From the NCBI GenBank assembly GCA_022839995.1, contig JALHIN010000006.1, positions 28,613-92,612 on the forward strand: 64,000 bases of DNA, in the 5' to 3' direction. The notes under the pieces were generated by a model, which had not been told where the DNA came from, did not search any database, and saw only the letters and a program-made list of their open reading frames with translations. The position numbers and the translations under genes are program-made. Shown one piece after another: positions 35,586-44,157 of the stretch. Every line of letters starts with the position of its first letter. Position 1 is the first letter of the stretch. Origin of the DNA: 79-D21 sp022839995 (GTDB taxonomy: Bacteria; Synergistota; Synergistia; Synergistales; 79-D21).

Positions 35586-36505
35586 ACGCGATCGCGGAAA
35601 AACTTTGGGATGAATGGCTGACCGCTCCCATTAACGGGGCAGGAGAGGCTGACGCAGAAGTCGGTGCCCTGCTTTTGTCCATGAAAGAAAGGGAAGAGAA
35701 AGGCTGGACGGCCCTCTTCTCCAGGCGGATTTTTCTGTTCAGACGCCTGCATCAACTCTGGAATGCGGGGACTTGGAAAGAGGAGGGAGAGCTTGGGTCT
35801 TTCCTGAAACTTCCACCGGATCTCAAGGGGGTTCCATCGCTCGAAATCCCGCGATCCATGGTGGAAAAAGCACTGGGGAATCTTGGCCTTTCGACGGAAA
35901 GCACTGTGGGGGTCCGGTCGGCCTGGCTGAGAGGGATCTTGGGAGGGCTGGGCTCCCTGTACCTTCCCCAGACAGGGTATTATCTCGTGTTCCGGTTCGA
36001 AAAAAAGAAACGGCCGGTCGGGGAGAAAGCCGCCCAACTGCTGAAGATCGCCGGAATTAGGTTTACCGAGCGGCTCCGTTCTTTTCATGCCGATCTGCTG
36101 ATCCGTGACCAGGGCCAAATCGTTGCTTTTCTTTCGGGCATCGGGCTCGTCGGAGCCAGTTTGGCACTTGAAGAAAGGTCATTGATGCGGTCCATGAGGG
36201 ACAGGGCGAACAAGCTGGTCAATTGCGATTCGGCAAACATCCGGAAAAGCCTCGACGCTGCAGAGCGGCAGATGGAACTGGCCGAACGGGTTTGCGCGTC
36301 CGGCCTGTTCGAACGGTTGGCTCCTTCCTACCGGGAGCTCGTGACGGCAAGGCTGGAAAATCCGAGCGTGTCCCTTCGCGAGCTGGGGCAACTACTCTCG
36401 AGACCCGTGACGAAAAGTACAGTAGAATATAGATGGAGCCGCTTGGGGAGACTTTTGGAGAACACCGTGAAGGGGGATGGTTGCCATGTACCTTGGGAAA
36501 GCTGA
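35582..36505 (+). CDS. whiA: DNA-binding protein WhiA
   Basis: WhiA-family protein, 307 aa: an N-terminal LAGLIDADG-derived fold (SAWLRGILGGLGSLYLPQTGYYLVFRFE near residues 115-145) joined to a C-terminal helix-turn-helix (VSLRELGQLLSRPVTKSTVEYRWSRLGRL, about 265-295). In Actinobacteria it controls sporulation septation; in Firmicutes it affects division and chromosome segregation. It overlaps yvcK by 4 nt and the next gene by 20 nt. The sequence is diverged, so the call leans on the rapZ-yvcK-whiA context plus the HTH. Confidence 0.88.
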   Translation: MNAIAEKLWDEWLTAPINGAGEADAEVGALLLSMKEREEKGWTALFSRRIFLFRRLHQLWNAGTWKEEGELGSFLKLPPDLKGVPSLEIPRSMVEKALGNLGLSTESTVGVRSAWLRGILGGLGSLYLPQTGYYLVFRFEKKKRPVGEKAAQLLKIAGIRFTERLRSFHADLLIRDQGQIVAFLSGIGLVGASLALEERSLMRSMRDRANKLVNCDSANIRKSLDAAERQMELAERVCASGLFERLAPSYRELVTARLENPSVSLRELGQLLSRPVTKSTVEYRWSRLGRLLENTVKGDGCHVPWES

Positions 36506-38450
36506 TGTCAACACCTACGAAAAGGGGGCCGGGCGCGAATATCTCGTTTCAAACGGCCGCGGGAGCTATTGTTTCTCGACGGTGGCTGGATCGAACACGA
36601 GAAGGGAACACGGGCTCCTTGTCGTCCGGCCCCAGGATTGCGCTCAGCACAGGGTTCTTGTCAGCAAAGTGGAGGAGACTCTCTTCACCCGAGGGAAGAA
36701 ATATCAACTTTCGACGAACCGATACAAGGACGTCATTTTCCCCGACGGGTTTCGCTACATCCAGGAATTCCATTCCAACCCCCTGCCCAGTATCCTTTTT
36801 GTCGTACACAGCCTGCTGATGAGGAAAACGGTTTACATGCCCGAAGGAAAGGACGCCTGCATCGTAAAGTATGAGCTTTTGGCGAGCCCTGACCGAATCC
36901 AGCTGGAAGTGAGGCCTCTTTTTGCCCATCGCCTCTACACGGAAGTCCGGTCGAAATCCGCGGAAGACTCCTTCCATGCGGATTTCGCTTCCAACGGGAT
37001 CTTGGTGAACGGCCGTCAGATGAGCAGCTTCCTTTCTTTCCCGAAAGGCGAGTGGCACCCCAAGGCCTACTGGCATGACCACCTCCTCTACGAGAACGAC
37101 GAGATTTCCGCTCCCTCGACGGAGGACCTATGGTCCCCGGGTTCCCTGTCGATCGAAATGGCCGAAGGGGAGACGGCCTACGTGGTATTCTCCTCGGAAC
37201 CCTTCCATCCTTCCGTCGATCAGATCGAGGCTTTCGAGAAGGATGCGATTGCAAACCAGCAGAGCCGTTTCGGAAAGATCGAGCCTGCAGGGCAATCCTC
37301 CGCGGTGAGGGATCTGACACGGACGGCGCTCCACCTGTTTGCTTCGGGGAAGGACCGGGGGACAACCTTGTTCTCCGGGTACCCTTCCCTTTGCGAACGT
37401 GCTCGGGACACTTTCATCGCCCTTCCCGGACTGACCCTATCGCTGGGGCGCTACCGGGATGCAGAGGAAGTTCTCAACCGCTGGCTTGACCTGGCCCGTC
37501 TAAACGATGCGGTCATGCCGAGCGAAATCGATACTTCAACCGGACATGCACTCCTAAAAGGTGCGGATGCAGGCCTCTGGTTCCTTTATGCGCTGGAAAA
37601 ACTGACCGAGAAGACGGGTTCCCTGGAATTTGCCGAAAAGAACTGGGAAATCCTGGTGGAGATGGTCTCCCGGTATGAAACGGGAATTCGGGCCTTGGAC
37701 CTGCATTGCGAGGAAGATCTCCTTGTCCTTGAAAAACCGGACCCGGAGCGGCACTGGATGGAAGGAACCGTGAACGGTAGCCCCGTTGTGGTTCGTTGCG
37801 GCAAGCTGGTGGAGTTTAATGCCCTTTGGTACAACGCCTTGCGGGCCATGGAGCGCTTCGCTGAGGGGCTTGGCCTGCCGGAAGATGCGGAAAAGTACGG
37901 GAAACAGGCGGACCGGACCAGGGAATCGTTTGTACGGACTTTCTGGAACCCTGAGGGAGGGTTCCTGTACGATTCGGTGGATGGGGAGAAGAAGGATGAC
38001 GTAATTCGTCCGAATCAGATCCTGGCGGTTTCTCTCCCGAGTTCACCCCTTCCTCCCGAGATCGGTCGATCGGTGGTGGAAGTCTGTTGGAACGAGCTCG
38101 TGACGACCTACGGCCTGAGGACCCTCGATCCCCATCATGACAAATACAAGGGAAGGTTCGAGGGAAGATCCGACCAGAAAGCGAAGGCCCGTTACCGCGG
38201 AATGGCGTGGCCGTGGCTTTTGGGGCAGTTCGTGACGGCCTACATGCGGTATAACCCGAAGAGGAGCGATATTGCCTGGTGTTTCATCCGCCCCTTCACG
38301 GCGCACCTGAGGCAGGGGTGTCTCGGCGGAATTGCCGAAGTGTTCGACGGCAGCATGCCCTACCTCCCTCACGGGGATGTCCTGAGCGCGGCAAGCATGG
38401 GAGAAATCCTGCGGGTCATGGAGGAAGACCTTCTCCTGCAGCAGAGGTGA
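36486..38450 (+). CDS. glycogen debranching enzyme (amylo-alpha-1,6-glucosidase family)
   Basis: Predicted cytosolic enzyme cleaving alpha-1,6 branch stubs of glycogen or related glucans, 654 aa. The N-terminal region (about 1-230, EYLVSNGRGSYCFSTVAGSNTRREHGLLV) matches the bacterial GDE N-terminal domain; the C-terminal (alpha/alpha)6 barrel includes TSTGHALLKGADAGLWFLYALEK, VRCGKLVEFNALWYNALRAM and RYRGMAWPWLLGQFVTAY. ATG 36486 is 9 nt after AAGGGGG; ATG 36477 directly abuts that site. It overlaps whiA by 20 nt, so translation is likely coupled. No glycogen synthase is nearby. Confidence 0.87.
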   Translation: MYLGKADVNTYEKGAGREYLVSNGRGSYCFSTVAGSNTRREHGLLVVRPQDCAQHRVLVSKVEETLFTRGKKYQLSTNRYKDVIFPDGFRYIQEFHSNPLPSILFVVHSLLMRKTVYMPEGKDACIVKYELLASPDRIQLEVRPLFAHRLYTEVRSKSAEDSFHADFASNGILVNGRQMSSFLSFPKGEWHPKAYWHDHLLYENDEISAPSTEDLWSPGSLSIEMAEGETAYVVFSSEPFHPSVDQIEAFEKDAIANQQSRFGKIEPAGQSSAVRDLTRTALHLFASGKDRGTTLFSGYPSLCERARDTFIALPGLTLSLGRYRDAEEVLNRWLDLARLNDAVMPSEIDTSTGHALLKGADAGLWFLYALEKLTEKTGSLEFAEKNWEILVEMVSRYETGIRALDLHCEEDLLVLEKPDPERHWMEGTVNGSPVVVRCGKLVEFNALWYNALRAMERFAEGLGLPEDAEKYGKQADRTRESFVRTFWNPEGGFLYDSVDGEKKDDVIRPNQILAVSLPSSPLPPEIGRSVVEVCWNELVTTYGLRTLDPHHDKYKGRFEGRSDQKAKARYRGMAWPWLLGQFVTAYMRYNPKRSDIAWCFIRPFTAHLRQGCLGGIAEVFDGSMPYLPHGDVLSAASMGEILRVMEEDLLLQQR

Positions 38451-38478
38451 GCCTTCGGGTGGACGGAGAAAGCTTTTC

Positions 38479-38507
38479 TTGATTTCCCTGGCGGAACGGA
38501 TTAAAAT
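38479..38507 (+). promoter_or_regulatory. sigma-70-type promoter of the gap-pgk-tpiA operon
   Basis: TTGATT (38479-38484) and TAAAAT (38502-38507) are separated by exactly 17 nt, giving a predicted start near 38514 and a leader of about 96 nt before gap. Confidence 0.8.
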
Positions 38508-38524
38508 TTGATAGGATTCGAGAG

Positions 38525-38552
38525 AAAGGGTATGGCTGAGGCTATACCCTTT
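38525..38552 (+). promoter_or_regulatory. hairpin in the gap leader
   Basis: AAAGGGTATGGC (38525-38536) pairs with GCTATACCCTTT (38541-38552) around a TGAG loop, a 12-bp stem with one G-U pair, about 11 nt after the predicted transcript start. The T-run after it is short (TTTT), so it may be a 5' stabilising stem, a repressor palindrome or a weak attenuator. Confidence 0.6.
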
Positions 38553-38609
38553 TCGCGTGGGTTCCGTTCAATCAAACAATGGATTTGTACGAAGGAGGAG
38601 GGGAGCCGA

Positions 38610-39629
38610 ATGGCTAAGGTCAGGCTGGGAATCAGCGGTTTCGGTAGGATCGGCCGCCTGACCCTGAGAGCCCTGTTCCAGCATGGGCACGAAGGGAATG
38701 TCGAGATCGCGGCAATCAATCACAAGCCGGTTCCGATCGAGGATCTGGCTTACCTTTTCAAGTACGATTCGGTGCATCGAAGTTTTCCAGGTAGCGTGCA
38801 GGTCGACGGGGACACAATCGTCATCGACGGAACCCCCGTCAAGGTGCTTGCGCAAGCCGATCCGGAGAAACTGGACTGGAAGTCCCTCGGGGTCGACATC
38901 GTCATTGAGGCGACAGGCAAGTTTCGGGACAAGGCCGGTGCTGGACTGCACCTGAAGGCAGGTGCAAAAAAGGTCATCATTACGGCTCCGGCGAAGGACG
39001 ACGACTGCACGATCGTCATGGGGGTCAACGAAGAGGATTACGAACCGAAAAACCATCATGTCCTTTCGTGCGCATCCTGCACGACGAACTGCCTAGCCCC
39101 GGTGGCCAAAGTCCTGCAGGAAGAATTCGGAATCGAAAGGGGTCTCATGACGACGGCGCACGCCTATACAAGCGACCAAAGCATCCTGGATCACACGCAC
39201 AAGGACAGGAGAAGGGGCCGTTCGGCGGCGATGTCGATCGTTCCGACGACCACGGGAGCGGCAAAGGCCATCGGCCGGGTCATTCCTGGACTGAAAGGGA
39301 AGCTGAACGGCATTGCGCTTCGGGTTCCGACCCCGGACGTTTCGATCGTGGATCTGACGGCAGTCCTCGCACGAGAGGCCAGCGCGGAAGAGATCAACGA
39401 TGCGATGGCCCGCTGGGCCGAAGGTCCCATGAAAGGGATCCTTTCCATCGTCAACGAGGAACTGGTTTCTGTCGATTTCACCGGGAATTCCGCTTCCTCG
39501 CTCTTTGACCCCTCTCAGACGATGGTTGTCGGGAATCTGGCTAAAGTCCTGGCCTGGTATGACAACGAATGGGGATACAGCTGCAGGGTTGTGGACCTGG
39601 CAAACCTGGTTGCCGCAAGGGGGCTTTAG
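38610..39629 (+). CDS. gap: glyceraldehyde-3-phosphate dehydrogenase, type I
   Basis: Oxidises glyceraldehyde-3-phosphate to 1,3-bisphosphoglycerate, 339 aa. GFGRIGR opens the Rossmann fold; the catalytic Cys157 sits in SCTTNC and His184 in TTAHAYTSD. The residue after the second strand, normally an NAD-selecting Asp (IND), is His38 (INHKP), and the usual Leu-Pro near 195-196 is His-Thr, so coenzyme use may not be strictly NAD. ATG 38610 follows AAGGAGGAGGGGAG; upstream in-frame codons lie before that site. First gene of the glycolytic operon. Confidence 0.95.
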   Translation: MAKVRLGISGFGRIGRLTLRALFQHGHEGNVEIAAINHKPVPIEDLAYLFKYDSVHRSFPGSVQVDGDTIVIDGTPVKVLAQADPEKLDWKSLGVDIVIEATGKFRDKAGAGLHLKAGAKKVIITAPAKDDDCTIVMGVNEEDYEPKNHHVLSCASCTTNCLAPVAKVLQEEFGIERGLMTTAHAYTSDQSILDHTHKDRRRGRSAAMSIVPTTTGAAKAIGRVIPGLKGKLNGIALRVPTPDVSIVDLTAVLAREASAEEINDAMARWAEGPMKGILSIVNEELVSVDFTGNSASSLFDPSQTMVVGNLAKVLAWYDNEWGYSCRVVDLANLVAARGL

Positions 39630-39631
39630 CT

Positions 39632-40825
39632 ATGAGATTGAAAGGCCTGCCCGAAACGGGGCTGGAAGGCAAGAAGGTCCTTGTCCGGGTCGATTTCAAC
39701 GTGCCCTTGCGCGGCGATGGAGCCGTTTCGGACGACACCCGAATCTGCGCTCACCTGGAGACGATTCGCAGACTTCTGGAGAAAGGGGCCAGGATCAGCC
39801 TGATTTCCCATTTGGGTAGACCCAAAGGCAAGGTTTCCCCGGAATTCTCTCTCAGGCCTGTGGCGTATCGTCTCGCGGAACTCACGGGGTGGGATATCGG
39901 ATTTGTCGATGACTGCATTGGGCCTCTCGTTGGCGAGGCCGTTTCGGAAGCGAGGCCAGGCTCGATCCTGGTTCTCGAAAATGTCCGCTTCCATCCCGAA
40001 GAGGAAAAAAACGACCCGGACTTCGCAAAAGCCTTGGCGGCTCCCTTTGACGCCTTCGTCATGGATGCCTTCAGCGCCGCACACAGGGCTCACGCCTCGA
40101 CGGAGGGAATCGCTGCCTTTCTGCCGTCCTACGCGGGGGACCTCCTCTGCCGCGAGGTCGAAATTCTCGGGCAGGTTCGGGATCATCCAAAACGCCCCTT
40201 CGTCTTGCTTTTGGGCGGCGCAAAGGTCTCGGACAAGATCGGCGTGATCGGCCACCTCCTTGAGAGGGTGGATACGCTTCTCATCGGAGGCGGGATGGCC
40301 TTTACCTTCCTGAGGGCCCAGGGGAACCGAGTCGGGCGATCCCTGGTTGAAGAGGATCGGATCAGTTTTGCAGAGGGTCTTCTTGCCGAAGCCGCCTCCA
40401 GGAACATCGAGGTCCTACTGCCTGAAGACATCGTGGCCGGAAGCTCGCCGGATTCCAGCGGACCGGTCGAGATCGTCCCGTCGAAGGAAATCCCGGAATC
40501 GCTCATGGGCCTCGACATCGGCCCGAAGACGGCCGAAGCCTTTTCTGCGGCGATCACCCGAGCTTCCACGGTTCTCTGGAATGGACCGATGGGGGTTTTC
40601 GAAAACCCGCTGTTTGCAGAAGGGACGCGGAAGGTTGCGCAAAGCCTTGAGGAGGCAACGAAGGCAGGCTGCCAGACCGTCGTGGGAGGCGGAGACACCG
40701 CTGCCGCGGTGAATTCCATGGGGTTTGCCGACAAGGTGACCCACGTTTCGACCGGGGGAGGAGCGAGCCTTGAATTTTTTGAAGGGCTTCCCCTGCCGGG
40801 TATCCAGCCGTTCCTCCTGGACTAG
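39632..40825 (+). CDS. pgk: phosphoglycerate kinase
   Basis: Transfers phosphate from 1,3-bisphosphoglycerate to ADP, 397 aa, the usual length. KKVLVRVDFNVPL opens the protein; SHLGRPKG, VLENVRFHPEEEKND, LLLGGAKVSDKIGV and VVGGGDTAAAV are intact. AAGGGGG within the end of gap lies 8 nt before ATG 39632. The gap stop is 2 nt upstream, so translation is probably coupled. Confidence 0.97.
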   Translation: MRLKGLPETGLEGKKVLVRVDFNVPLRGDGAVSDDTRICAHLETIRRLLEKGARISLISHLGRPKGKVSPEFSLRPVAYRLAELTGWDIGFVDDCIGPLVGEAVSEARPGSILVLENVRFHPEEEKNDPDFAKALAAPFDAFVMDAFSAAHRAHASTEGIAAFLPSYAGDLLCREVEILGQVRDHPKRPFVLLLGGAKVSDKIGVIGHLLERVDTLLIGGGMAFTFLRAQGNRVGRSLVEEDRISFAEGLLAEAASRNIEVLLPEDIVAGSSPDSSGPVEIVPSKEIPESLMGLDIGPKTAEAFSAAITRASTVLWNGPMGVFENPLFAEGTRKVAQSLEEATKAGCQTVVGGGDTAAAVNSMGFADKVTHVSTGGGASLEFFEGLPLPGIQPFLLD

Positions 40826-40840
40826 GCTCAGGGAAAACCC

Positions 40841-41632
40841 ATGGGAAGAACGAAGCTGATCGCCGGAAACTGGAAGATGTACCACGGGATCGCCGCAACC
40901 GGCAAGTTTCTCTCGGAGCTGGAAGCGAAAATCACGAAGGATACGGGGGTAAAACAGGCCCTACAGGAGTGTCGGATCGAAATGGCCATTTTCCCCCCCT
41001 TTACGAGCCTCTGGAGGGCCCTGGAAGGAAAACGGTATTTACCCTGGCTCAAAGTGGGGGCTCAGAACGTGCACTGGGCTACCGAGGGAGCGTTTACCGG
41101 AGAAGTTTCGGCGGGAATGCTGAAGGAAGCAGGCTGTGATTATGTCATTATAGGACATAGTGAGCGCAGGCAGCATTTCGCGGAAACCGACGACCAGGTG
41201 CACAAAAAGATCGATGCAGCCATTTCGGCAGGGGTGCAGGCGGTTCTCTGCGTAGGGGAAACCTTGCAGGAGCGGGAGTCCGAAGAAACGGTGCCCGTTG
41301 TCGAGAGACAATTGATGAAAGCCCTCGTGGGGCTTCCGCCGGATGAGATTGGCGGTTCCGTTTGCGTCGCCTATGAACCCGTTTGGGCAATCGGCACGGG
41401 AAAGAATGCCACCGCCCGTGAAGCACAGGAAGTCTGTCAGGCCATTCGGCGATTCCTGTCGGAACGCTTCGGCGATGAGACAGGAATGACCGTCAGGATC
41501 CTCTACGGAGGCAGCGTTAAGCCGGACAACGCGGCGGGACTCCTGAACGAACCGGATATCGACGGCGCTCTTGTGGGGGGCGCATCGCTTTTGGCAGGTT
41601 CCTTTGCGCAGATTCTGACCGCGGCGCTCTAA
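40841..41632 (+). CDS. tpiA: triosephosphate isomerase
   Basis: Interconverts dihydroxyacetone phosphate and glyceraldehyde-3-phosphate, 263 aa. LIAGNWKMY holds the N-terminal Asn and Lys; the catalytic His is in YVIIGHSERR and the Glu in VAYEPVWAIGTGK; GGSVKPDNA closes the phosphate site. A slightly long insertion (about residues 45-62) precedes the conserved VGAQNVHW. It ends the gap-pgk-tpiA operon and is followed by a strong terminator. Confidence 0.97.
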   Translation: MGRTKLIAGNWKMYHGIAATGKFLSELEAKITKDTGVKQALQECRIEMAIFPPFTSLWRALEGKRYLPWLKVGAQNVHWATEGAFTGEVSAGMLKEAGCDYVIIGHSERRQHFAETDDQVHKKIDAAISAGVQAVLCVGETLQERESEETVPVVERQLMKALVGLPPDEIGGSVCVAYEPVWAIGTGKNATAREAQEVCQAIRRFLSERFGDETGMTVRILYGGSVKPDNAAGLLNEPDIDGALVGGASLLAGSFAQILTAAL

Positions 41633-41664
41633 GTTCCCGTTTCTTTTCAAAAAAACTAAGAAGA

Positions 41665-41704
41665 CGCCCCTTCCTTTTCCTTCAAAGGGAAGGGGTGCTT
41701 TTTT
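41665..41704 (+). terminator. intrinsic terminator after tpiA
   Basis: CGCCCCTTCC (41665-41674) pairs with GGAAGGGGTG (41688-41697), including one G-T pair, and a run of T follows at 41699-41704. Confidence 0.88.
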
Positions 41705-41761
41705 GGACTTTTCCTCGCATAACGCAACATAAGATACATTATAGGACAGCAATGGGAAGAC

Positions 41762-41792
41762 AAAAAAGAGGCGTTCTGACGCGCCCCTTTTT
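41762..41792 (-). terminator. terminator for the leftward rsfS operon (possibly bidirectional)
   Basis: An A-run (41762-41767, U-run on the minus strand), a GC-rich stem with a bulge (GAGGCGT with ACGCGCCCC, loop TCTG) and a T-run on the plus side (41788-41792) make a hairpin usable in both directions. It lies between two converging operons. The 57 nt between this and the tpiA terminator show nothing else. Confidence 0.65.
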
Positions 41793-41840
41793 CCCCCGAA
41801 TTCATTTTCTATTATTTACTGCGAATCTGTTTAGGTCGGT

Positions 41841-42212
41841 CTATACCGTCATTTCCTCGTCGAAAACGAACGTTTCAGCGTCTCCCCAGATTCGCTCGAT
41901 CCCATAATAATCGCGACCCTGGCGGCTGAAAATGTGAATCACAAGGTTTCCGGCGTCGACGAGACGCCACCGGGCGCTCGTGGCTCCTTCCACCCGTGCT
42001 GGAAGTTCGAGAGCCTCCAGTGTGTCCAGGGTCGTTTCCAAAAGCGTGTTCATGTGGACATCCGAGTTCGCCGTGGCCAGGATGAAGGTGTCTGCAAGGG
42101 TTGTCGTTTCTCCGAGGTTCATGACGGTGATTTTTTCCGCGTGCTTGTCGGACAACGACTTCACGATGGCTTGAGCTTCTTTGCTCATCTTCTCCTTCAG
42201 TTTCTCCCTCAA
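41841..42212 (-). CDS. rsfS: ribosome silencing factor RsfS
   Basis: Binds ribosomal protein L14 and blocks subunit joining under starvation, 123 aa. The family block DTFILATANSDVHMNTLLETTLDTLEA and DAGNLVIHIFSRQGRDYYGIERIWGDAE are present. The start is taken as TTG 42212, 8 nt after GGAGGTG; an ATG at 42216 is out of frame and ATG 42188 would drop eight residues. It closes the obgE-nadD-LCP-rsfS group. Confidence 0.93.
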   Translation of the reverse strand: MREKLKEKMSKEAQAIVKSLSDKHAEKITVMNLGETTTLADTFILATANSDVHMNTLLETTLDTLEALELPARVEGATSARWRLVDAGNLVIHIFSRQGRDYYGIERIWGDAETFVFDEEMTV

Positions 42213-42244
42213 TCATGCGTCACCTCCGGTATATGAACTAAAAA

Positions 42245-43501
42245 TTAAAGATTTCTCTTGTACTGTTTTAACCTTTTCAGAATTATATCATAATCCTTGC
42301 CGACGATAATCGTCGCATGGGTAGCCCCCCGGTTCGGGCGGACGAGGTTTGCAGGAACGCCGCAGAGCTCCCCTAGTGCCCTTGCATTGGCGAGAACCTG
42401 GGCTGAGGGATTCTCCGGGTGGGCAATGTTGGTGTATCGGTAATCGAAATGCTTGGCATTCCCAAGGAAAGCCACGTCAATTCCGAGGCGCTGCAGGTGT
42501 TCCGAAAAAGCCTGGCTGATACCCTTGACTCCGCAGCCGTTCAGGACCGCGACCTGTCCCTTGATTCTATCGAGGATGGCATCGGCTGGGACGAGAGCCT
42601 CCTCCGGGGGCCTTTCTCCTTTGTCTCCGCTGACGGGTATCGGAGGGGTCGTCAGGAATTCCGAGGCAAGGGCGATATCTCCGAGCCAATAGCTGATTCC
42701 ATCGATCATGGCAGCTTTTCCCGGCATCGTTTCGAACGAGAATCGGCTTCGGTCGAGGTCCTTCAGGTAATTGACCATCTGGATGGCCTGAGTGGGCTGA
42801 ATTTCCGTCTGGAAGAAACGGGTCGCTTCCTCCACGATTTGCGGAAGCCTGGTTACGGTCTCGGGCTCTCGGAGCTTGTTCAGGACTTCTTTCAGGAAAA
42901 GCTGCTGACGTTGAATGCGGCCGATGTCTCCGAGAGCATCGTGGCGGAAGCGGACGAATTCCAGCGCGGTCTTCCCGTTTAATGTCTGGCGCCCTGCCGG
43001 GATGTCGATGTAGAGCCCCCCGGCCCGGTCGGTATAGCGAAGCCGTTTGGGAACGTCGACCGTTACTCCTCCCAGGAGATCGACCAGCTTCGGGAAGCTC
43101 TGGTAGTTGACGATCACGGAATAGTGAAGGGGAATTCCAAGGAAATTCGAGACCGTGGAACGGAGAAGTTCAATCCCGCCGTAGGCGTAGGCGTGGTTGA
43201 GCTTCTGCCAGCCATGTTTCTCGATCTGAACTCGGAGGTCTCGCGGAAGGGAAAGCACCTTGACGAACCGGTCATCGATATTGATCGCGACGACGGCGAT
43301 CGTATCGGAACGGTGGGATCCCTGAACATCATCGATTCCCACGGCAAGGATGTTGATATTGCCGGTTAAGGCGTCGTGCTCGAAACTTTTTTCGATCTCC
43401 TGCGATCCAGGGGAAACGATCGTGTGCATTCGCCAGGCGACCCCCAAGGCGATTGAAAGCGCGGAGAGAGAGAAAAAAAGGATTAGGCGGGCTTTTTTCA
43501 A
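42245..43501 (-). CDS. LytR-CpsA-Psr family protein with LytR C-terminal domain
   Basis: Membrane-anchored phosphotransferase-type protein thought to attach glycopolymers to peptidoglycan, 418 aa. One membrane helix (about residues 5-24), then the LCP domain (about 50-205) with NILAVGIDD, RSDTIAVVAINID, SLPRDLRVQI and the FVRFRHDALGDIGRIQRQQ arginine-rich motif; residues about 310-405 form a LytR_C domain (VAVLNGCGVKGISQAF). It lies between nadD and rsfS, an arrangement seen elsewhere, but the yqeK gene often found there is absent. Confidence 0.92.
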   Translation of the reverse strand: MKKARLILFFSLSALSIALGVAWRMHTIVSPGSQEIEKSFEHDALTGNINILAVGIDDVQGSHRSDTIAVVAINIDDRFVKVLSLPRDLRVQIEKHGWQKLNHAYAYGGIELLRSTVSNFLGIPLHYSVIVNYQSFPKLVDLLGGVTVDVPKRLRYTDRAGGLYIDIPAGRQTLNGKTALEFVRFRHDALGDIGRIQRQQLFLKEVLNKLREPETVTRLPQIVEEATRFFQTEIQPTQAIQMVNYLKDLDRSRFSFETMPGKAAMIDGISYWLGDIALASEFLTTPPIPVSGDKGERPPEEALVPADAILDRIKGQVAVLNGCGVKGISQAFSEHLQRLGIDVAFLGNAKHFDYRYTNIAHPENPSAQVLANARALGELCGVPANLVRPNRGATHATIIVGKDYDIILKRLKQYKRNL

Positions 43502-43507
43502 GCCGTT

Positions 43508-44137
43508 TCACCTTCCGTTCCGAATGTAGAGGTTTTTCTTGAAGATATAGTGTTCAACGGTCCAGGGCAGCAGATACCTTGTGCTCTTTCCTTCCAGGAC
43601 GCGATCCCTGATCTCGGTGCTCGAGATGGCGAGCATGGGGATTTCAAGTGGGATGATCGCCTTCTGGATCGGTTCGGGCAATTCCTTCAGCCGGGCGGAA
43701 TTGTACCCAGGCCGGCTGACTGCCACGATCCTGCAAAGTTCAACGATCGCGTACGGTTCTTTCCATGAAAGGATGTCGAGGACTCCGTCGAGCCCCGTTA
43801 TGAAAAAGAGCTCCGTGCTGCCCGGTGCATACCAGTGTCGCATTTCCCTCAGCGTGTCGACCGTATGGCTGTCTCCTCCACGGTCGATTTCGAGACGTGA
43901 GACCTTGAAATGCGGGTTGTCCAAAGTAGCCAGGAGGGTCATCGTGTAGCGGTCTTCCGGAGAGGATACGAGTTTTGCCCTTTTGTGGGGGGGATTCCCC
44001 GTCGGGACAAAAATCACCTCCGACAGCCCAAGGGCAAAATAGGCTTCCTCCGCCGACACGAGATGCCCGTAATGGATGGGATCGAACGTACCACCCATGA
44101 TACCGACTCGATTCCGGCCTAGAAAGGTCTGGCTCAG
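43508..44137 (-). CDS. nadD: nicotinate-nucleotide adenylyltransferase NadD, start codon unusual
   Basis: Adenylates nicotinate mononucleotide in NAD synthesis. GGTFDPIHYGHL carries the nucleotidyltransferase HxGH-type motif, NPPHKR follows, and ISSTEIRDRV is the C-terminal signature. The first ATG in frame (44098) is inside the first beta strand (RVGIMGGTFDP), so a protein from there would lack the strand. No ATG, GTG or TTG lies upstream in frame before a stop; CTG 44137, with GGGAG 6 nt upstream, would give MSQTFLGRNRVGIMGGTF and is used here tentatively (209 aa). The product from ATG 44098 would be 196 aa. Confidence 0.9.
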   Translation of the reverse strand: MSQTFLGRNRVGIMGGTFDPIHYGHLVSAEEAYFALGLSEVIFVPTGNPPHKRAKLVSSPEDRYTMTLLATLDNPHFKVSRLEIDRGGDSHTVDTLREMRHWYAPGSTELFFITGLDGVLDILSWKEPYAIVELCRIVAVSRPGYNSARLKELPEPIQKAIIPLEIPMLAISSTEIRDRVLEGKSTRYLLPWTVEHYIFKKNLYIRNGR

Positions 44138-44157
44138 GGTCCTCTCCCCTTTCGGGA

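Noticed and set aside
41695..41907. Plus-strand 70-residue frame between tpiA and rsfS
   Set aside because: It spans two terminator hairpins and runs into the antisense of rsfS; no family resemblance.
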